Notes: a model not told the origin generated them from the sequence alone. DNA of 64,000 nt from E44-bin88 sp034419075 (GCA_034419075.1 DAOULR010000025.1:13452-77451); one strand, 5' to 3'; numbered from the stretch's first letter, positions 24,485-34,106 are shown. Numbers and translations are program-made.

Positions 24485-25576
24485 ATGATTAAACGAAAAA
24501 GCATTTTTATTCCCCTAGTTGTTAGTCTAGTTTTGGTCTTAAGCCTATTTTCATTAGGAGCAGATGGATGCCCGTCTGATAATAAATACAACCTGACGAC
24601 CAACGTCAGCCCGACGGGGAGCGGTTCCATCTCGCCTTCGGGGGGCAGCTACGACCCCGGGGTGAATGTAACCATAACCGCTACCGCCAACAGCGGCTAT
24701 ACCTTTGATTACTGGAGTGGCAGCGCCAGTGGCACCAGCGCCACCACCACCGTGGTCATGGACACACACAAGAGCGTCACCGCCCACTTTGCGCCCGTAG
24801 TCCAGACCTATACCCTGACGACAAGCGTCAACCCCAGCGGAGCCGGCTCGATTTCACCATCGGGGGGCGAATATGACGCTGGGTCTTCGGTATCGCTCTC
24901 CGCCACCGCCAATAGCGGTTACGTCTTCGATTACTGGAGCGGCGACTCCAACGCCACCGGCCCCAACATCCAAATCACCATGAACTCGGATATGAACCTT
25001 ATCGCCAACTTTGTCGCCGTGGGGCCTACGGTACTCTTTTCCGACGACTTCAGCGACCCCCACAGCGGTTGGGTTACCTATAACGGCTCCGACGGCCAGG
25101 TCAGATATCAAGATGGATACTTTTATATAAAAGATTATACCAGTCCCGTGGCGACCATGTATGGCGAGTCCCAGCGTTACTTCGCCGATTTCGTCCTGGA
25201 AGTTGAGACCTGGCTCATCGGCGGCACCGACGATAACTGGCACTCGTTGGCCTGCCGCTGGCAGAGCGAAGGCAACTACTATGACTTCGGCATCAGCGCC
25301 GATGGTTTCTACGAGATAATAAAATTCGTCGCTTCCGAGACCATACCACTGGTATACCCCACCAGCTCCCCCTACATCAACCAGGGCGTGGGTGCCGTCA
25401 ACCTCATCCATATCGAGTGTATCGGCAACAGCCTGAGCCTTTACGTCAACGGACATTTTTTGGACGCTGTTACCGATAGCGCCTTCAGCGGCGGCGATAT
25501 CTGTTTGGCGGCGAATGCGCTCACGGGCAGCTATACCGAGGTTGCCTACGATAACCTGGTTATTACCGAGCCTTAA
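24485..25576 (+). CDS. Secreted protein with two InlB-B-like repeats and a C-terminal LamG-like domain
   Basis: 363 residues. A signal peptide ends near Cys29 (GADGC, an imperfect lipobox). Two 70-75-residue repeats follow (about 36-105 and 108-180), each with the pattern SISPSGG-Y, ATANSGY-FDYWSG and a final NF/HF; this is the bacterial B-repeat class found in surface proteins. The C-terminal half (from FSDDFSD, about residue 186) looks like a concanavalin-type beta sandwich and is shared with the next gene. It is probably a cell-surface sugar- or protein-binding protein. AGGAGG lies before the ATG. Confidence 0.72.
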   Translation: MIKRKSIFIPLVVSLVLVLSLFSLGADGCPSDNKYNLTTNVSPTGSGSISPSGGSYDPGVNVTITATANSGYTFDYWSGSASGTSATTTVVMDTHKSVTAHFAPVVQTYTLTTSVNPSGAGSISPSGGEYDAGSSVSLSATANSGYVFDYWSGDSNATGPNIQITMNSDMNLIANFVAVGPTVLFSDDFSDPHSGWVTYNGSDGQVRYQDGYFYIKDYTSPVATMYGESQRYFADFVLEVETWLIGGTDDNWHSLACRWQSEGNYYDFGISADGFYEIIKFVASETIPLVYPTSSPYINQGVGAVNLIHIECIGNSLSLYVNGHFLDAVTDSAFSGGDICLAANALTGSYTEVAYDNLVITEP

Positions 25577-25621
25577 AAAGCCGCATTATATTATGCAGAG
25601 CTTAAATAAAAGGAGGCGTTA

Positions 25622-26275
25622 ATGATGAAACACAAACATATTTACCTTCCCCTGGTTATCGGCCTGACCCTAGTTCTGAGTCTAGTGGGGGCGGCGGGGT
25701 GTCCGAGCGACGGCTCAACCGGTGCCAATGTCCTCTTCTCCGATGACTTCAGTCGGGATACGGGCGACTGGGATGTCTACTCCGACGCCAACGGCGATGT
25801 CTTCTACGAAGGCGGCTGGATTCATGTGATGAACTACACCACAGCCCCCGAAGATACCGAAACCATGCTGAACCAAGAATTCAGCGATTTCATTCTGGAG
25901 ATAGATACCAAGCTCGTCGACGGCACCGATGATAACTGGCACGGCGTGGTATGCCGCTTCCAAGACACAGGCAACTATTACGTCTTCAATATCAGCGCCG
26001 ATGGCTACTACTACATATCCAAGTTCGCCGATTACAACCAGGTAGCCCTTTCCGGGCCCACCTTCTCAGACTATATCAACCTAGGGTGGGACGTGGTCAA
26101 CTCCATGTACATCGAGTGTGTCGGCAACAAGCTAAAGCTATCGGTCAACGGGCACCAACTGACCAGCGTTACCGATAGCTCCTTTAGCAATGGCGCTCTC
26201 GGGCTTCTAGCCACTTCCTGGGAAGGCGACCTGAGCGAGATTGCCTACGATAACCTGGTTATTACCGAGCCCTAA
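25622..26275 (+). CDS. Lipoprotein paralogous to the C-terminal domain of the preceding gene
   Basis: 217 residues: a signal peptide with lipobox VGAAGC, then directly the beta-sandwich domain (from VLFSDDFSRD) without the B-repeats of its neighbour. The two domains match along their whole length (GTDDNWH, INLGWDVVN versus INQGVGAVN, IAYDNLVITEP versus VAYDNLVITEP) and even share a block of about 30 identical bases at the end, so this is a recent tandem duplication. AAAGGAGG precedes the ATG. The ligand is unknown. Confidence 0.72.
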   Translation: MMKHKHIYLPLVIGLTLVLSLVGAAGCPSDGSTGANVLFSDDFSRDTGDWDVYSDANGDVFYEGGWIHVMNYTTAPEDTETMLNQEFSDFILEIDTKLVDGTDDNWHGVVCRFQDTGNYYVFNISADGYYYISKFADYNQVALSGPTFSDYINLGWDVVNSMYIECVGNKLKLSVNGHQLTSVTDSSFSNGALGLLATSWEGDLSEIAYDNLVITEP

Positions 26276-26304
26276 AGAGCCACGCAATCAATAGAAAATA
26301 AGGG

Positions 26305-26337
26305 GCGGCTGGGGGATTAGTCCCCCAGCCGCTTTTT
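26305..26337 (+). terminator. Rho-independent terminator of the tandem lipoprotein genes
   Basis: A perfect 12-base-pair stem GCGGCTGGGGGA/TCCCCCAGCCGC with a TTAG loop is followed by TTTTT. Confidence 0.9.
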
Positions 26338-26409
26338 GCCCCCTAACCTTTTTATTAGAACTGCGTTATAGTATAGTAGAATCGAGATAGCGAAGGGGGG
26401 ACTCTGCTC

Positions 26410-27273
26410 ATGAAGAAATTGATAATCGGGCTAGCGCTGGTGGTGTTGCTGCTGATGCCCGCCGCCTGTTCCGGGGAAGCACAGGAGGGCGAAGCTTCAT
26501 ACTCTTACGTAGGAGACGAAGCACCGCCGCCGGAACCAGGCTATCCCGCCCCGACGGAAATGGCCGGAGGGAGCCAAGCGGATAGCGACGAATACTACGC
26601 AACGACCGACGTCGATGAGCGGATGATAGTCCGCAACGGCGAGATGGAACTGGTGGTGGAGGATATCACCCAGACCGTAGAAGACATCACCCAGATGTCG
26701 TTAGCCTTTGACGGCTACGTGGTAAGCTCTTACATCCGCGGGGAGGAAGAGGAGATGAGGGGGTGGATTACCTTCCGCGTGCCCGACGACAAGTTCGAGA
26801 CGGCGTTGGAAGAGCTGCGGGACATGGCGGTGAGGGTGGAGTCGGAGCAGACCTACAGCCAGGACGTGACCGAGGAGTATATCGACCTCCAGGCGAGGCT
26901 GGCTAACGCCGAAGCCACCGAGCAGCAATACCTGGCGCTGCTGGACAAAGCCGAGGAGATAGAGGACATACTCGATATCTACAACTACCTCTCGCGAATA
27001 CGCTCCGAGATAGAGCAGCTTAAAGGCAGAATACAGTACCTGGAGCAGACCACCTCGACGAGCCTGATTTCGGTATCGCTGGAGCCCGAGGAAGCGGTGG
27101 TCAGCGGCGGCTGGAGCGCGCTTGGGGTGCTCAAGGCGGCGGCCAGGGGGCTGGTTACGGCGGGTAAGGTGTTGGGCACCATAGCTATCTGGCTGCTTAT
27201 CTTCATCCCCATCTGGGGAACCATACTGGGCATCTTACTCTGGCGCCGCCACAAGAGGAAGGCCAGAAAATAG
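26410..27273 (+). CDS. DUF4349-type lipoprotein with coiled coil and membrane helix
   Basis: 287 residues. The signal peptide ends in the lipobox LMPAAC. A folded part (RNGEMELVVEDITQTVEDI to VRVESEQTYSQDVTEEYIDLQARL) matches DUF4349, next a coiled coil of about 60 residues (ATEQQYLALL to IQYLEQTTS), and then a membrane helix near residues 250-275 with a basic tail. Together these imply an outside-facing sensor or scaffold held at both ends. Role unknown. It is a single gene after the terminator. Confidence 0.78.
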   Translation: MKKLIIGLALVVLLLMPAACSGEAQEGEASYSYVGDEAPPPEPGYPAPTEMAGGSQADSDEYYATTDVDERMIVRNGEMELVVEDITQTVEDITQMSLAFDGYVVSSYIRGEEEEMRGWITFRVPDDKFETALEELRDMAVRVESEQTYSQDVTEEYIDLQARLANAEATEQQYLALLDKAEEIEDILDIYNYLSRIRSEIEQLKGRIQYLEQTTSTSLISVSLEPEEAVVSGGWSALGVLKAAARGLVTAGKVLGTIAIWLLIFIPIWGTILGILLWRRHKRKARK

Positions 27274-27294
27274 AATAAAAGATATCGGGAGGGC

Positions 27295-27576
27295 TCAACC
27301 GGGCGATAACCGCTGGTTGAGCTCCTCCCGTGTCAGGCCAGCCACAGAGATGAGCTTGTTCCTTGAGGTGTGACCCTTGAGAATAGCTAAATCGCCTTTG
27401 CTCAAACCCAGTTTCTGGGCGAGAAAGGCGATTAACTCTTTATTGGCTTTTCCCTTTACGGGAGGGGCGGCTACCTTTACCCGCAACACACCCCCGGAGA
27501 AGCCGACCAGCTCGTTTCTGGTGGCGTTGGGGTGTACGCGCAACCAAAGCTCAACCCCTCTTTCCGAAAGAGACAC
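27295..27576 (-). CDS. DUF167 (YggU) family protein
   Basis: 93 residues. HPNATRNELVG, VKVAAPPVKGKANKELIAFLA and LKGHTSRNKLI are the family signatures. The structure of members is known but the function is not. It lies convergent to the lipoprotein gene and upstream of nothing obvious; the small membrane protein gene at 27614 is on the same strand, 37 bases ahead, so the two could be one transcript. Confidence 0.9.
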   Translation of the reverse strand: MSLSERGVELWLRVHPNATRNELVGFSGGVLRVKVAAPPVKGKANKELIAFLAQKLGLSKGDLAILKGHTSRNKLISVAGLTREELNQRLSPG

Positions 27577-27613
27577 AATAATCGTCTTTTATAAACTGGC
27601 CAGGATGCCTGGC

Positions 27614-27787
27614 TTAATATTCGCCGCCGCTTTTCATGGCGATGGTGGCCAGGAAAAGAATGGCAGCGAGGACAAACCAGAAGATGTAGGTCATCTGCGT
27701 CATCAGCGGGTCAATCACTTCGGTAGCGGTGAGGATGCCCATCACGCCGCAAAGCGCCGCCAGAATGTTAATAATACCGCTTAGCAT
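27614..27787 (-). CDS. 57-residue membrane protein
   Basis: A short gene with a good ribosome site (AAAGGAGG) before its ATG at 27787. The product starts MLSGIINILAALCGVMG, has a polar middle (TATEVIDPLMTQMT) and a second hydrophobic helix (YIFWFVLAAILFLATIAM), ending MKSGGEY. Two spans are predicted. It probably shares a transcript with the DUF167 gene. No family is recognised. Confidence 0.6.
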   Translation of the reverse strand: MLSGIINILAALCGVMGILTATEVIDPLMTQMTYIFWFVLAAILFLATIAMKSGGEY

Positions 27788-27817
27788 TCGAACCTCCTTT
27801 CATTGAACCTAAACGCG

Positions 27818-27847
27818 TTGAATAACTCTCTGTGATTGCTATATAAT
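27818..27847 (+). promoter_or_regulatory. Promoter of the MBL / radical SAM genes
   Basis: TTGAAT, 18 bases, TATAAT, 44 bases before the start codon at 27892. Confidence 0.55.
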
Positions 27848-27891
27848 AAAATGCGAATTAGTTCGAGTCAATAGATTAGGGGTTGGATTTT

Positions 27892-28554
27892 ATGAAATTA
27901 ACAGAAAATTTATATTATTTTACCGAGAAGGGAATGATGGACTGCAACAGCTACGTCGTCCAGGATAGCTTGAGCCTGCTCATCGACCCGGGGTTGACGC
28001 AGTTCCTGCCAGCGCTAATAGAGGAAATGCATCGGGACGGCATCGACCCCAAGGATATAAAGCTTATCGCCAACACCCACCTTCACGGCGACCACTGCTG
28101 GGCCAACGACGCCTTTAAGAAGCTATCGGGGGCGGAAATCCTGATGCACCCAGTACAGAAGCAATTCGGGCGGGCTGCCGCCGTCCAGGCAGCACAGTTC
28201 TTCGGTGTGGCCAACTCTGAGTTCAGCGAAGACAGGCTGATGGATAGCCAGAGGCTCAACCTGGGGGAGACCGAAATCGAGCTCATCCCCGCCCCGGGGC
28301 ATTCGCCCGACAGCGTCTGCTATTATATTCCCGCCGAAAAGGCGCTCATCTGCGGCGATGTTATCTTCAGCCAGAACACAGGGCGGGTTGACCTGCCCGG
28401 GGGCAGTGCCGCCCAACTCAAGGATTCCATCGAGAGGCTGTCGCAGCTGGACGTAGAATACCTGCTGCCAGGACACATGAACATCGTTACCGGCAAAGAT
28501 AACGTTAAGAAGAACTTCGAGTTCATCAGGCAGTATGTGCTCGGCTATCTCTAA
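27892..28554 (+). CDS. MBL-fold metallo-hydrolase
   Basis: 220 residues. THLHGDHCWAND carries the HxHxDH metal motif, and PGHSPDSVCYY, CGDVIF and the late LPGHMN supply the remaining ligands; the set fits glyoxalase II-like hydrolases. The substrate is unknown. The ATG at 27892 with AGGGG upstream is preferred to TTG 27883. The radical SAM gene begins 12 bases later, suggesting a functional link. Confidence 0.85.
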   Translation: MKLTENLYYFTEKGMMDCNSYVVQDSLSLLIDPGLTQFLPALIEEMHRDGIDPKDIKLIANTHLHGDHCWANDAFKKLSGAEILMHPVQKQFGRAAAVQAAQFFGVANSEFSEDRLMDSQRLNLGETEIELIPAPGHSPDSVCYYIPAEKALICGDVIFSQNTGRVDLPGGSAAQLKDSIERLSQLDVEYLLPGHMNIVTGKDNVKKNFEFIRQYVLGYL

Positions 28555-28566
28555 AAGGAGAAACCA

Positions 28567-29706
28567 GTGACTATAGACTCTCTTGAGCTGGGACCGATAA
28601 GGCCGCCGAGCGAGGCTTCTTCCCTGCTGCTGCGGGTAACCCGCAACTGCTCCTGGAACCGTTGCAAGTTCTGCCACATCTATAAAGGGAAGCGATTCGA
28701 GCTGAGGCCGGTAGAGGATATCAAGCAGGAAATCCTGACCGTTAAGGCGATACAGGACAAGCTGAAAGAAGCCGCCGCCAAAGCGGGCTACGAGGGACAG
28801 ATAGAAACCGCCGCCGCCTCCATCCTGAACAACCCCCTAAGCGAGACCCACTTTAACGTCGCCCTCTGGCTCTACCACGGCGGCACCAGCGCCTTTCTCC
28901 AGGACGCCAACACCCTGATTATGCCCACCCCCGACCTGGTTGAGGTCATCAAGTTTCTCAAAAAAACCCTGCCCACCATCACCCGCATCACCAGCTACGG
29001 GCGTTCCAAGACCGCCGCCAAGAAGAAGCTGGAGGAGTTGAAGGCGCTGCGGGAGGCGGGGCTTGACCGACTGCACATCGGACTGGAATCGGGCTATGAC
29101 CTCCTGCTGGAGTACATGGACAAGGGGGTTACCGCCGCCGACCACATCGCCGGGGGCAAGAAGATAGTCGAATCGGGCATCTCGCTCTCCGAGTACGTGC
29201 TGCTGGGGATGGGGGGTAAGAAGATGTGGCGGGAGCACGCCACCGAGACGGCGCGGGTCTTAAACGAGATAAACGCCGACTTCATCCGGGCGCGGACCCT
29301 GACCATAAAGGAGGGCATGCCCCTTTTCGAAGAGGTTAAGAACGGCCAGTTCGTCCGCTCTACCGACGAGGAGATTGTCGCCGAGGAAAAGCTCTTAATC
29401 GAGAACCTAGACTGCCGTTCTACCTTTGTCAGTGACCACATCACCAATTTGCTCCAGGAAATCGAGGGCAAACTGCCCGACGATAAGGATAAAATGCTGG
29501 CGGTGATAAACAGGTTCCAGTCTCTATCCGCCGAGGAGAGGCAGAACTTCCGTCTGGGGAGAAGGATAGGCATATACACCTACCTGGAGGAACTAAACGA
29601 CCCAGCTAAACACGGGCTGGTGGAGCAGGCCATAGCCAGGGTGACCCAAGAGGGCGGGGAGATAGACGAGGAGCTGACCTACTCCCTGATGGAGCGGTTC
29701 ATCTAA
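28567..29706 (+). CDS. Radical SAM protein
   Basis: 379 residues. TRNCSWNRCKFCHIYKG near residue 25 supplies the cysteines for the [4Fe-4S] cluster; the first spacing is four residues (Cx4Cx2C), a form known in one Fe-S oxidoreductase group rather than the commoner Cx3Cx2C. A barrel-like part follows (LHIGLESGYDLLLEYM with the SAM-contact region). It starts at GTG 28567 after AAAGGAG. Substrate unknown; the close MBL gene may act in the same pathway. Confidence 0.85.
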   Translation: MTIDSLELGPIRPPSEASSLLLRVTRNCSWNRCKFCHIYKGKRFELRPVEDIKQEILTVKAIQDKLKEAAAKAGYEGQIETAAASILNNPLSETHFNVALWLYHGGTSAFLQDANTLIMPTPDLVEVIKFLKKTLPTITRITSYGRSKTAAKKKLEELKALREAGLDRLHIGLESGYDLLLEYMDKGVTAADHIAGGKKIVESGISLSEYVLLGMGGKKMWREHATETARVLNEINADFIRARTLTIKEGMPLFEEVKNGQFVRSTDEEIVAEEKLLIENLDCRSTFVSDHITNLLQEIEGKLPDDKDKMLAVINRFQSLSAEERQNFRLGRRIGIYTYLEELNDPAKHGLVEQAIARVTQEGGEIDEELTYSLMERFI

Positions 29707-29769
29707 AGGGTTGACAGCCAGCAAATCTGCATCTACCATACCACCGTAATCGATACGGGCAATCCCGCT

Positions 29770-30783
29770 ATGAAAGAACCCAGCGCCGACAACCTGCTCC
29801 AGGCACTGATGAGGCAAGCACGGCTGCCGTGGTACGGGACGACGACCGTGGTCGCCGCCTTGCTGACCCTGCTCCTCGTCCTGGCGGCCTACCTGGATGG
29901 TGACTTCGGCGAGCTTTCGTCCTGGGGGTTCTGGCGGGGTTTACTGGATTCACCGGTCTTAATCATCTATATACTAGTGGTCTATCCCTTCATGTGGCGG
30001 CTCTGGGAACGCGCCGTCCGCGTCTTCCAGCCGCTGATGCCCAACGATGACGCCGCGAACCAGCCGACAGAATTCCCAGTACCGAAACGCCGCTGGGAAT
30101 GGCTCGCCCTGTTCATCGGCGCCGCCTTCGTTCTACTGCTCAGTCAGCCCTGGAGCTGGGGATTGAGCTCCGGTGAAACCTGGCGGCAGGTGTACGAAAT
30201 AGTAACCTTCGCGCTGTTGTTTGGCCTCTTGGCCTGGCTAGTTTATATCGGGCTATCCCAAACCCGCCACATAGCGCGGCTGAACCGCCAGGCGCTGAAG
30301 CTGGACACATTTGAACCGGGGGTGCTGGCACCCGTCGCCCACTGGAGCCTGGGCACCTCACTGGCTTTCATCGGCGGCATCAGCCTGAGCCTAGCCTTCC
30401 AGACCCGGGAGAGCCTGCTTACTTGGCAGGGTATCACCATATACGCCGTTCTGCTGGGGGCGACAGTACTGTTGTTCTTTATGTCTCTGTGGAGCACACA
30501 CAAAGCCATGGCCAGAGCCAAAAGCGGCGAGCTGGCTCTGGCCCAGAAACATTTAACGGCGGCCTACCGTGAGCTGAAGGAACGGGTGACCCAAGACCGG
30601 ATGGAGGGGGCGGAGAAGCTCTACACCACCCTCACCGCCTGGTCTACCTACGAGAGACAGAGCAAAGAAGCCCCGACCTGGCCCTTCAATGCCAGCATTA
30701 TCCGACGGCTGGCGGTATCGGGGCTGCTCCCCGGGCTGGTGTACCTGATAAGATTTCTCCTCGGTTCGCGGCTCGGAATATAA
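29770..30783 (+). CDS. Multi-span membrane protein, unknown
   Basis: 337 residues with about six membrane helices (around residues 24-42, 62-82, 110-128, 145-165, 195-215, 225-245) and a charged cytoplasmic stretch of about 60 residues (THKAMARAKSGELALAQKHL and on) that is probably helical, then a final helix. No family is recognised. It stands alone between the radical SAM gene and the ABC exporter. Its codon use is like its neighbours. Confidence 0.6.
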   Translation: MKEPSADNLLQALMRQARLPWYGTTTVVAALLTLLLVLAAYLDGDFGELSSWGFWRGLLDSPVLIIYILVVYPFMWRLWERAVRVFQPLMPNDDAANQPTEFPVPKRRWEWLALFIGAAFVLLLSQPWSWGLSSGETWRQVYEIVTFALLFGLLAWLVYIGLSQTRHIARLNRQALKLDTFEPGVLAPVAHWSLGTSLAFIGGISLSLAFQTRESLLTWQGITIYAVLLGATVLLFFMSLWSTHKAMARAKSGELALAQKHLTAAYRELKERVTQDRMEGAEKLYTTLTAWSTYERQSKEAPTWPFNASIIRRLAVSGLLPGLVYLIRFLLGSRLGI

Positions 30784-30873
30784 TCAGAATCTTTCCAACC
30801 CTAGAATTACGATATATAATGCCAGCTAATACCAAACGACTCCTACTATAGCCTGAGCAAACGGGGGGCAACT

Positions 30874-31623
30874 ATGGCTGAAGAGTTTCTGGTGGCTAAA
30901 GACCTGCACAAGAGCTTTAACGAACACAAAGCCGTCGACGGCGTTTCTTTCACTATACACAAGGGGGAAATCTTCGGCCTGCTGGGCCCCAACGGCGCGG
31001 GCAAGACGACGACGATACGCATGCTTTCCACCGTCCTCGAGCCCGATAAGGGCGACGTCACCATCGGCGGGCATTCCATAAAGCACGACGCCGACTCCGT
31101 GCGCGCCCTCATCGGGGTTTGCCCCCAGGAGCTGGCCCTCTACGAAGACCTCTCCGCTCTGGAGAACATGGTATTCTTCGGGCGGATGGTGGGCCTAAAC
31201 GGCAAGGAATCCAAAGGGCAGGCGATGAAGCACCTGAAGATGATGGGGCTGGAGAAGAGGGCCAAGGGCAAGATAGCCAAGTTCTCCGGAGGCATGAAGC
31301 GTCGCATCAACCTGGCCATTGCCCTCATGGGCCATCCCCAGCTTCTCTTCCTGGACGAGCCGACGGTGGGCATCGACCCCCAGTCGCGGAACAACATCTA
31401 CGAGACCATCGAGGGGTTGCGGGACGGGGGTATGACCATTCTCTACACAACGCACTATATGGAGGAGGCCAACCGCCTCTGCGACCGCGTGGCTATTATC
31501 GACGGCGGGAAGATAATCGCCCTCGACACCCCGCATAATCTGAAGAAAAAGATAGGACCGCCGGACAAGGTGACCCTGGAGGACGTCTTCCTGAACCTGA
31601 CCGGACGCAGCCTCCGCGATTAG
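30874..31623 (+). CDS. ABC exporter ATP-binding protein
   Basis: 249 residues of the DrrA/CcmA-type exporter ATPases. Walker A GPNGAGKTT near residue 40, the Q-loop PQE, the signature FSGGMKRR and Walker B LLFLDEPTVGID are all intact. It powers the two ABC2-type permeases that follow with 2- and 6-base gaps, forming one transporter. The substrate cannot be inferred; drugs, lipids or peptides are typical. The frame stays open through the window with no fusion. Confidence 0.93.
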   Translation: MAEEFLVAKDLHKSFNEHKAVDGVSFTIHKGEIFGLLGPNGAGKTTTIRMLSTVLEPDKGDVTIGGHSIKHDADSVRALIGVCPQELALYEDLSALENMVFFGRMVGLNGKESKGQAMKHLKMMGLEKRAKGKIAKFSGGMKRRINLAIALMGHPQLLFLDEPTVGIDPQSRNNIYETIEGLRDGGMTILYTTHYMEEANRLCDRVAIIDGGKIIALDTPHNLKKKIGPPDKVTLEDVFLNLTGRSLRD

Positions 31624-31625
31624 AT

Positions 31626-32807
31626 ATGAACAGAGCCTTTACCGTCGCCTTAAGGGAAGTCCGCACCTACCTGAGGGACAAGGGTGACCTTGCCTTCAGC
31701 CTGCTCCTGCCCATAATCCTCTTCGCTCTGATGTACGGTGCCTTTGGCGGGTCAACGCTGTTCCATGGCACCGCCAATGTGGTCAACGAGGACGAGGGAG
31801 GCGTTTATTCTACCGTGCTTTTAGAGCAGCTTGAGGCAATCGACAGCCTAGATGTCAAGCTGCTTAGCGCCGAGGACGCCGACCAGAAGCTGGAGGACTC
31901 CAACCTGCTCATGGTCATTTATATTCCCGAGGACTTCTCGTCCAACCTGGCCGCAGGCGAGCCGACGCAGCTGGTATTTAAGCAGCGGGGCAACGGCGGA
32001 GACGAGGGGCAGATAGTAGCCAGCATAGTGCGCGGCGTCGCCGAGCAGATGAACCTGGAGTTCCAGGTCTACAACCAAGTAAACAGCGCCCTGGCGGGGA
32101 TAGATATCTCCCCGGAGAGCATTAACACCACCGTGCAGCAATACCTAGACCAGGAGCGAACAAGTCCCGCCGTCGTCGTCAACGAGCAGACAGTGGGCAC
32201 TGCCATCGACCCCGTCCAGATGTTTTTGCCCGGCATCGTTACCATGTTCGTCCTCTTTGCCATAACCTTAAGCGCCCGCGCCATCGTCGAGGAGCGTAGG
32301 AAGGGGACGCTGGAAAGGCTATTGACCACCCGCCTGACGGTGGGACAGCTTTTCGCGGGCAAGTTCCTGGCCAATGTTTCCCGCGGCTTCGTGCAGACGT
32401 TAATCCTGTTGGTACTGGCCTACGCCGTCTTCCAGATTTTTACTCCTCTCACCTTTATCGAGTGCCTGGTCATCGCCCTCATTTTTGCTGCCGCCGCCAG
32501 CGCCCTGGGGATGGTCATCGCCGCCATCGCCCGTAGCGAGGACAGCGCCACTTGGATTGCCGTCTTCTTTACCATGGTCATGGTCATGCTGGGCGGCACC
32601 TTCTTCGAAATCAGCGAGGGCTCGGTACTCTATAGTATCAGCCAGTTCTCCATCAACACCTACGCCAACAGCGCTTTTAAGACGATAATCGCCGAGGGAG
32701 GCTCGCTGGCCAACCTGGGTCTGGAGCTGGGGGTAATGGCGGGGGTGGCTGTGGTCGGGCTTATCTTGAGCCGAATTCTGTTTAAGGTTATGCCCGGAGG
32801 CAAATAG
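31626..32807 (+). CDS. ABC2-type permease, first of a pair
   Basis: 393 residues. A first helix, then a large outside domain of about 170 residues, then five helices: the layout of type-V exporter permeases. The outside domain (residues about 40-210) resembles the variable domain of ABC2_membrane_3 proteins. ARAIVEERRKGTLERLLTT is the coupling-helix motif that contacts the ATPase. Confidence 0.9.
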   Translation: MNRAFTVALREVRTYLRDKGDLAFSLLLPIILFALMYGAFGGSTLFHGTANVVNEDEGGVYSTVLLEQLEAIDSLDVKLLSAEDADQKLEDSNLLMVIYIPEDFSSNLAAGEPTQLVFKQRGNGGDEGQIVASIVRGVAEQMNLEFQVYNQVNSALAGIDISPESINTTVQQYLDQERTSPAVVVNEQTVGTAIDPVQMFLPGIVTMFVLFAITLSARAIVEERRKGTLERLLTTRLTVGQLFAGKFLANVSRGFVQTLILLVLAYAVFQIFTPLTFIECLVIALIFAAAASALGMVIAAIARSEDSATWIAVFFTMVMVMLGGTFFEISEGSVLYSISQFSINTYANSAFKTIIAEGGSLANLGLELGVMAGVAVVGLILSRILFKVMPGGK

Positions 32808-32813
32808 GCAATA

Positions 32814-34037
32814 ATGAAACAGCTGAGGCATATATGGTTCATCGCCCTTAAAGACCTGCGGCTTTTCGCCACCGACCGCGGGGCGCTGTTCTTCTTTATA
32901 TTGTTCCCCTTCCTCTTCATCGCCCTTTTCACCTTTATGAATATCGGCGCTGTCGAGGATACCAAGCTACAAATTCATATCGTCAGCGAGGAGGCGGAGG
33001 GGGGCTTTAGCTACCAGATAATCGACGCCCTGGAGAGCGCCGGCAACGTGGAGATAATCATCATGGACTACGACCAAGCCTACCAGGCCGTCGAGGATGA
33101 GGAGATAAGTGGCTTTGTCGCCTTCCCCGCCGACTTCACCGCGGGGATTATGAGCGGGGAGGGCACTCAGCTTGAGGTGGTGACCGACGCCGAAGCCATC
33201 CAAGACAGGGCGGCGCTATCGGGCCTAAGCCAGTCCATTGCCTCACAGGTCAGCTCGGTGAAGATTATTGTCTCCAGCCTGGAGCAGCTGAAAGAGCAGG
33301 AACCGCTCAGTCCTGAAGATAAGGCTAGTATTGAGCAGGCTATCGGGCAGGTTATCCAGCAAGCCCTTTCCGGGCAGGGAGTTGGCACTCAAGCCTTTAT
33401 CGAAAACGTTACGGAGAAGGTGGGTGATGTGGAGGAGCAGAGCGCGGCCAACTGGGTCATTCCCGGCTATCTGGTGATGTTCGTCTTCTTCGGCGCTGCC
33501 GTCGGCGCCGAGGCCATCGTCCGCGAGCGCCAGAACCATACCCTGGAACGGTTGCTGAGTAGCTCGGTGAGGCGGGAGGCTATACTGGGAGGCATCTTCA
33601 CCGGCACCGCAGCCAAGGGGTTAATACAGGTATTGCTCTTCTGGGTGGTCGGCCTTCTCGCCTTCAACCTGGACCTGGGGAACTCGCCGGCGGCGGTAAT
33701 CATTCTTTCTGTCCTGATGGTGCTTGTGTCCGCCGCCTTCTCCATAATGCTGGCGACGCTGGTCAAGACCCAGCGCAGCGCCGGTTCTATCGCCGTGCTG
33801 GCTTCGCTGGTGTTGGCGCCGCTGGGCGGCTGCTGGTGGCCCCTGTTCATCCTGCCCCAGTGGATGCAAGCCCTGGCCAAGATAACCCCGCACGGTTGGG
33901 CGACCACGGGCTTCAACAAGCTGATGCTCTTCGGTGCTGGCTTCGGCGCCGTCGTCCCCGAGATGCTAGTATTGTTAGGCTTTGCCGCCCTTTTCAGTGC
34001 CATCGCCGTATGGCGCTTCCGCACCAGCGCCGCTTAA
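32814..34037 (+). CDS. ABC2-type permease, second of a pair
   Basis: 407 residues with the same layout as the preceding gene, including EAIVRERQNHTLERLLSS as the coupling motif, but the sequences are well diverged, so the transporter is a heterodimer. A coiled stretch rich in Gln and Glu lies in the outer domain (SSLEQLKEQEPLSPEDK). The stop is 69 bases from the next gene. Confidence 0.9.
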   Translation: MKQLRHIWFIALKDLRLFATDRGALFFFILFPFLFIALFTFMNIGAVEDTKLQIHIVSEEAEGGFSYQIIDALESAGNVEIIIMDYDQAYQAVEDEEISGFVAFPADFTAGIMSGEGTQLEVVTDAEAIQDRAALSGLSQSIASQVSSVKIIVSSLEQLKEQEPLSPEDKASIEQAIGQVIQQALSGQGVGTQAFIENVTEKVGDVEEQSAANWVIPGYLVMFVFFGAAVGAEAIVRERQNHTLERLLSSSVRREAILGGIFTGTAAKGLIQVLLFWVVGLLAFNLDLGNSPAAVIILSVLMVLVSAAFSIMLATLVKTQRSAGSIAVLASLVLAPLGGCWWPLFILPQWMQALAKITPHGWATTGFNKLMLFGAGFGAVVPEMLVLLGFAALFSAIAVWRFRTSAA

Positions 34038-34106
34038 GAGACGACAACCCCCCGCATATGGTAGACTGTATATAATCTCATCACATCTCGCGGAAGAGGT
34101 CTCGTT

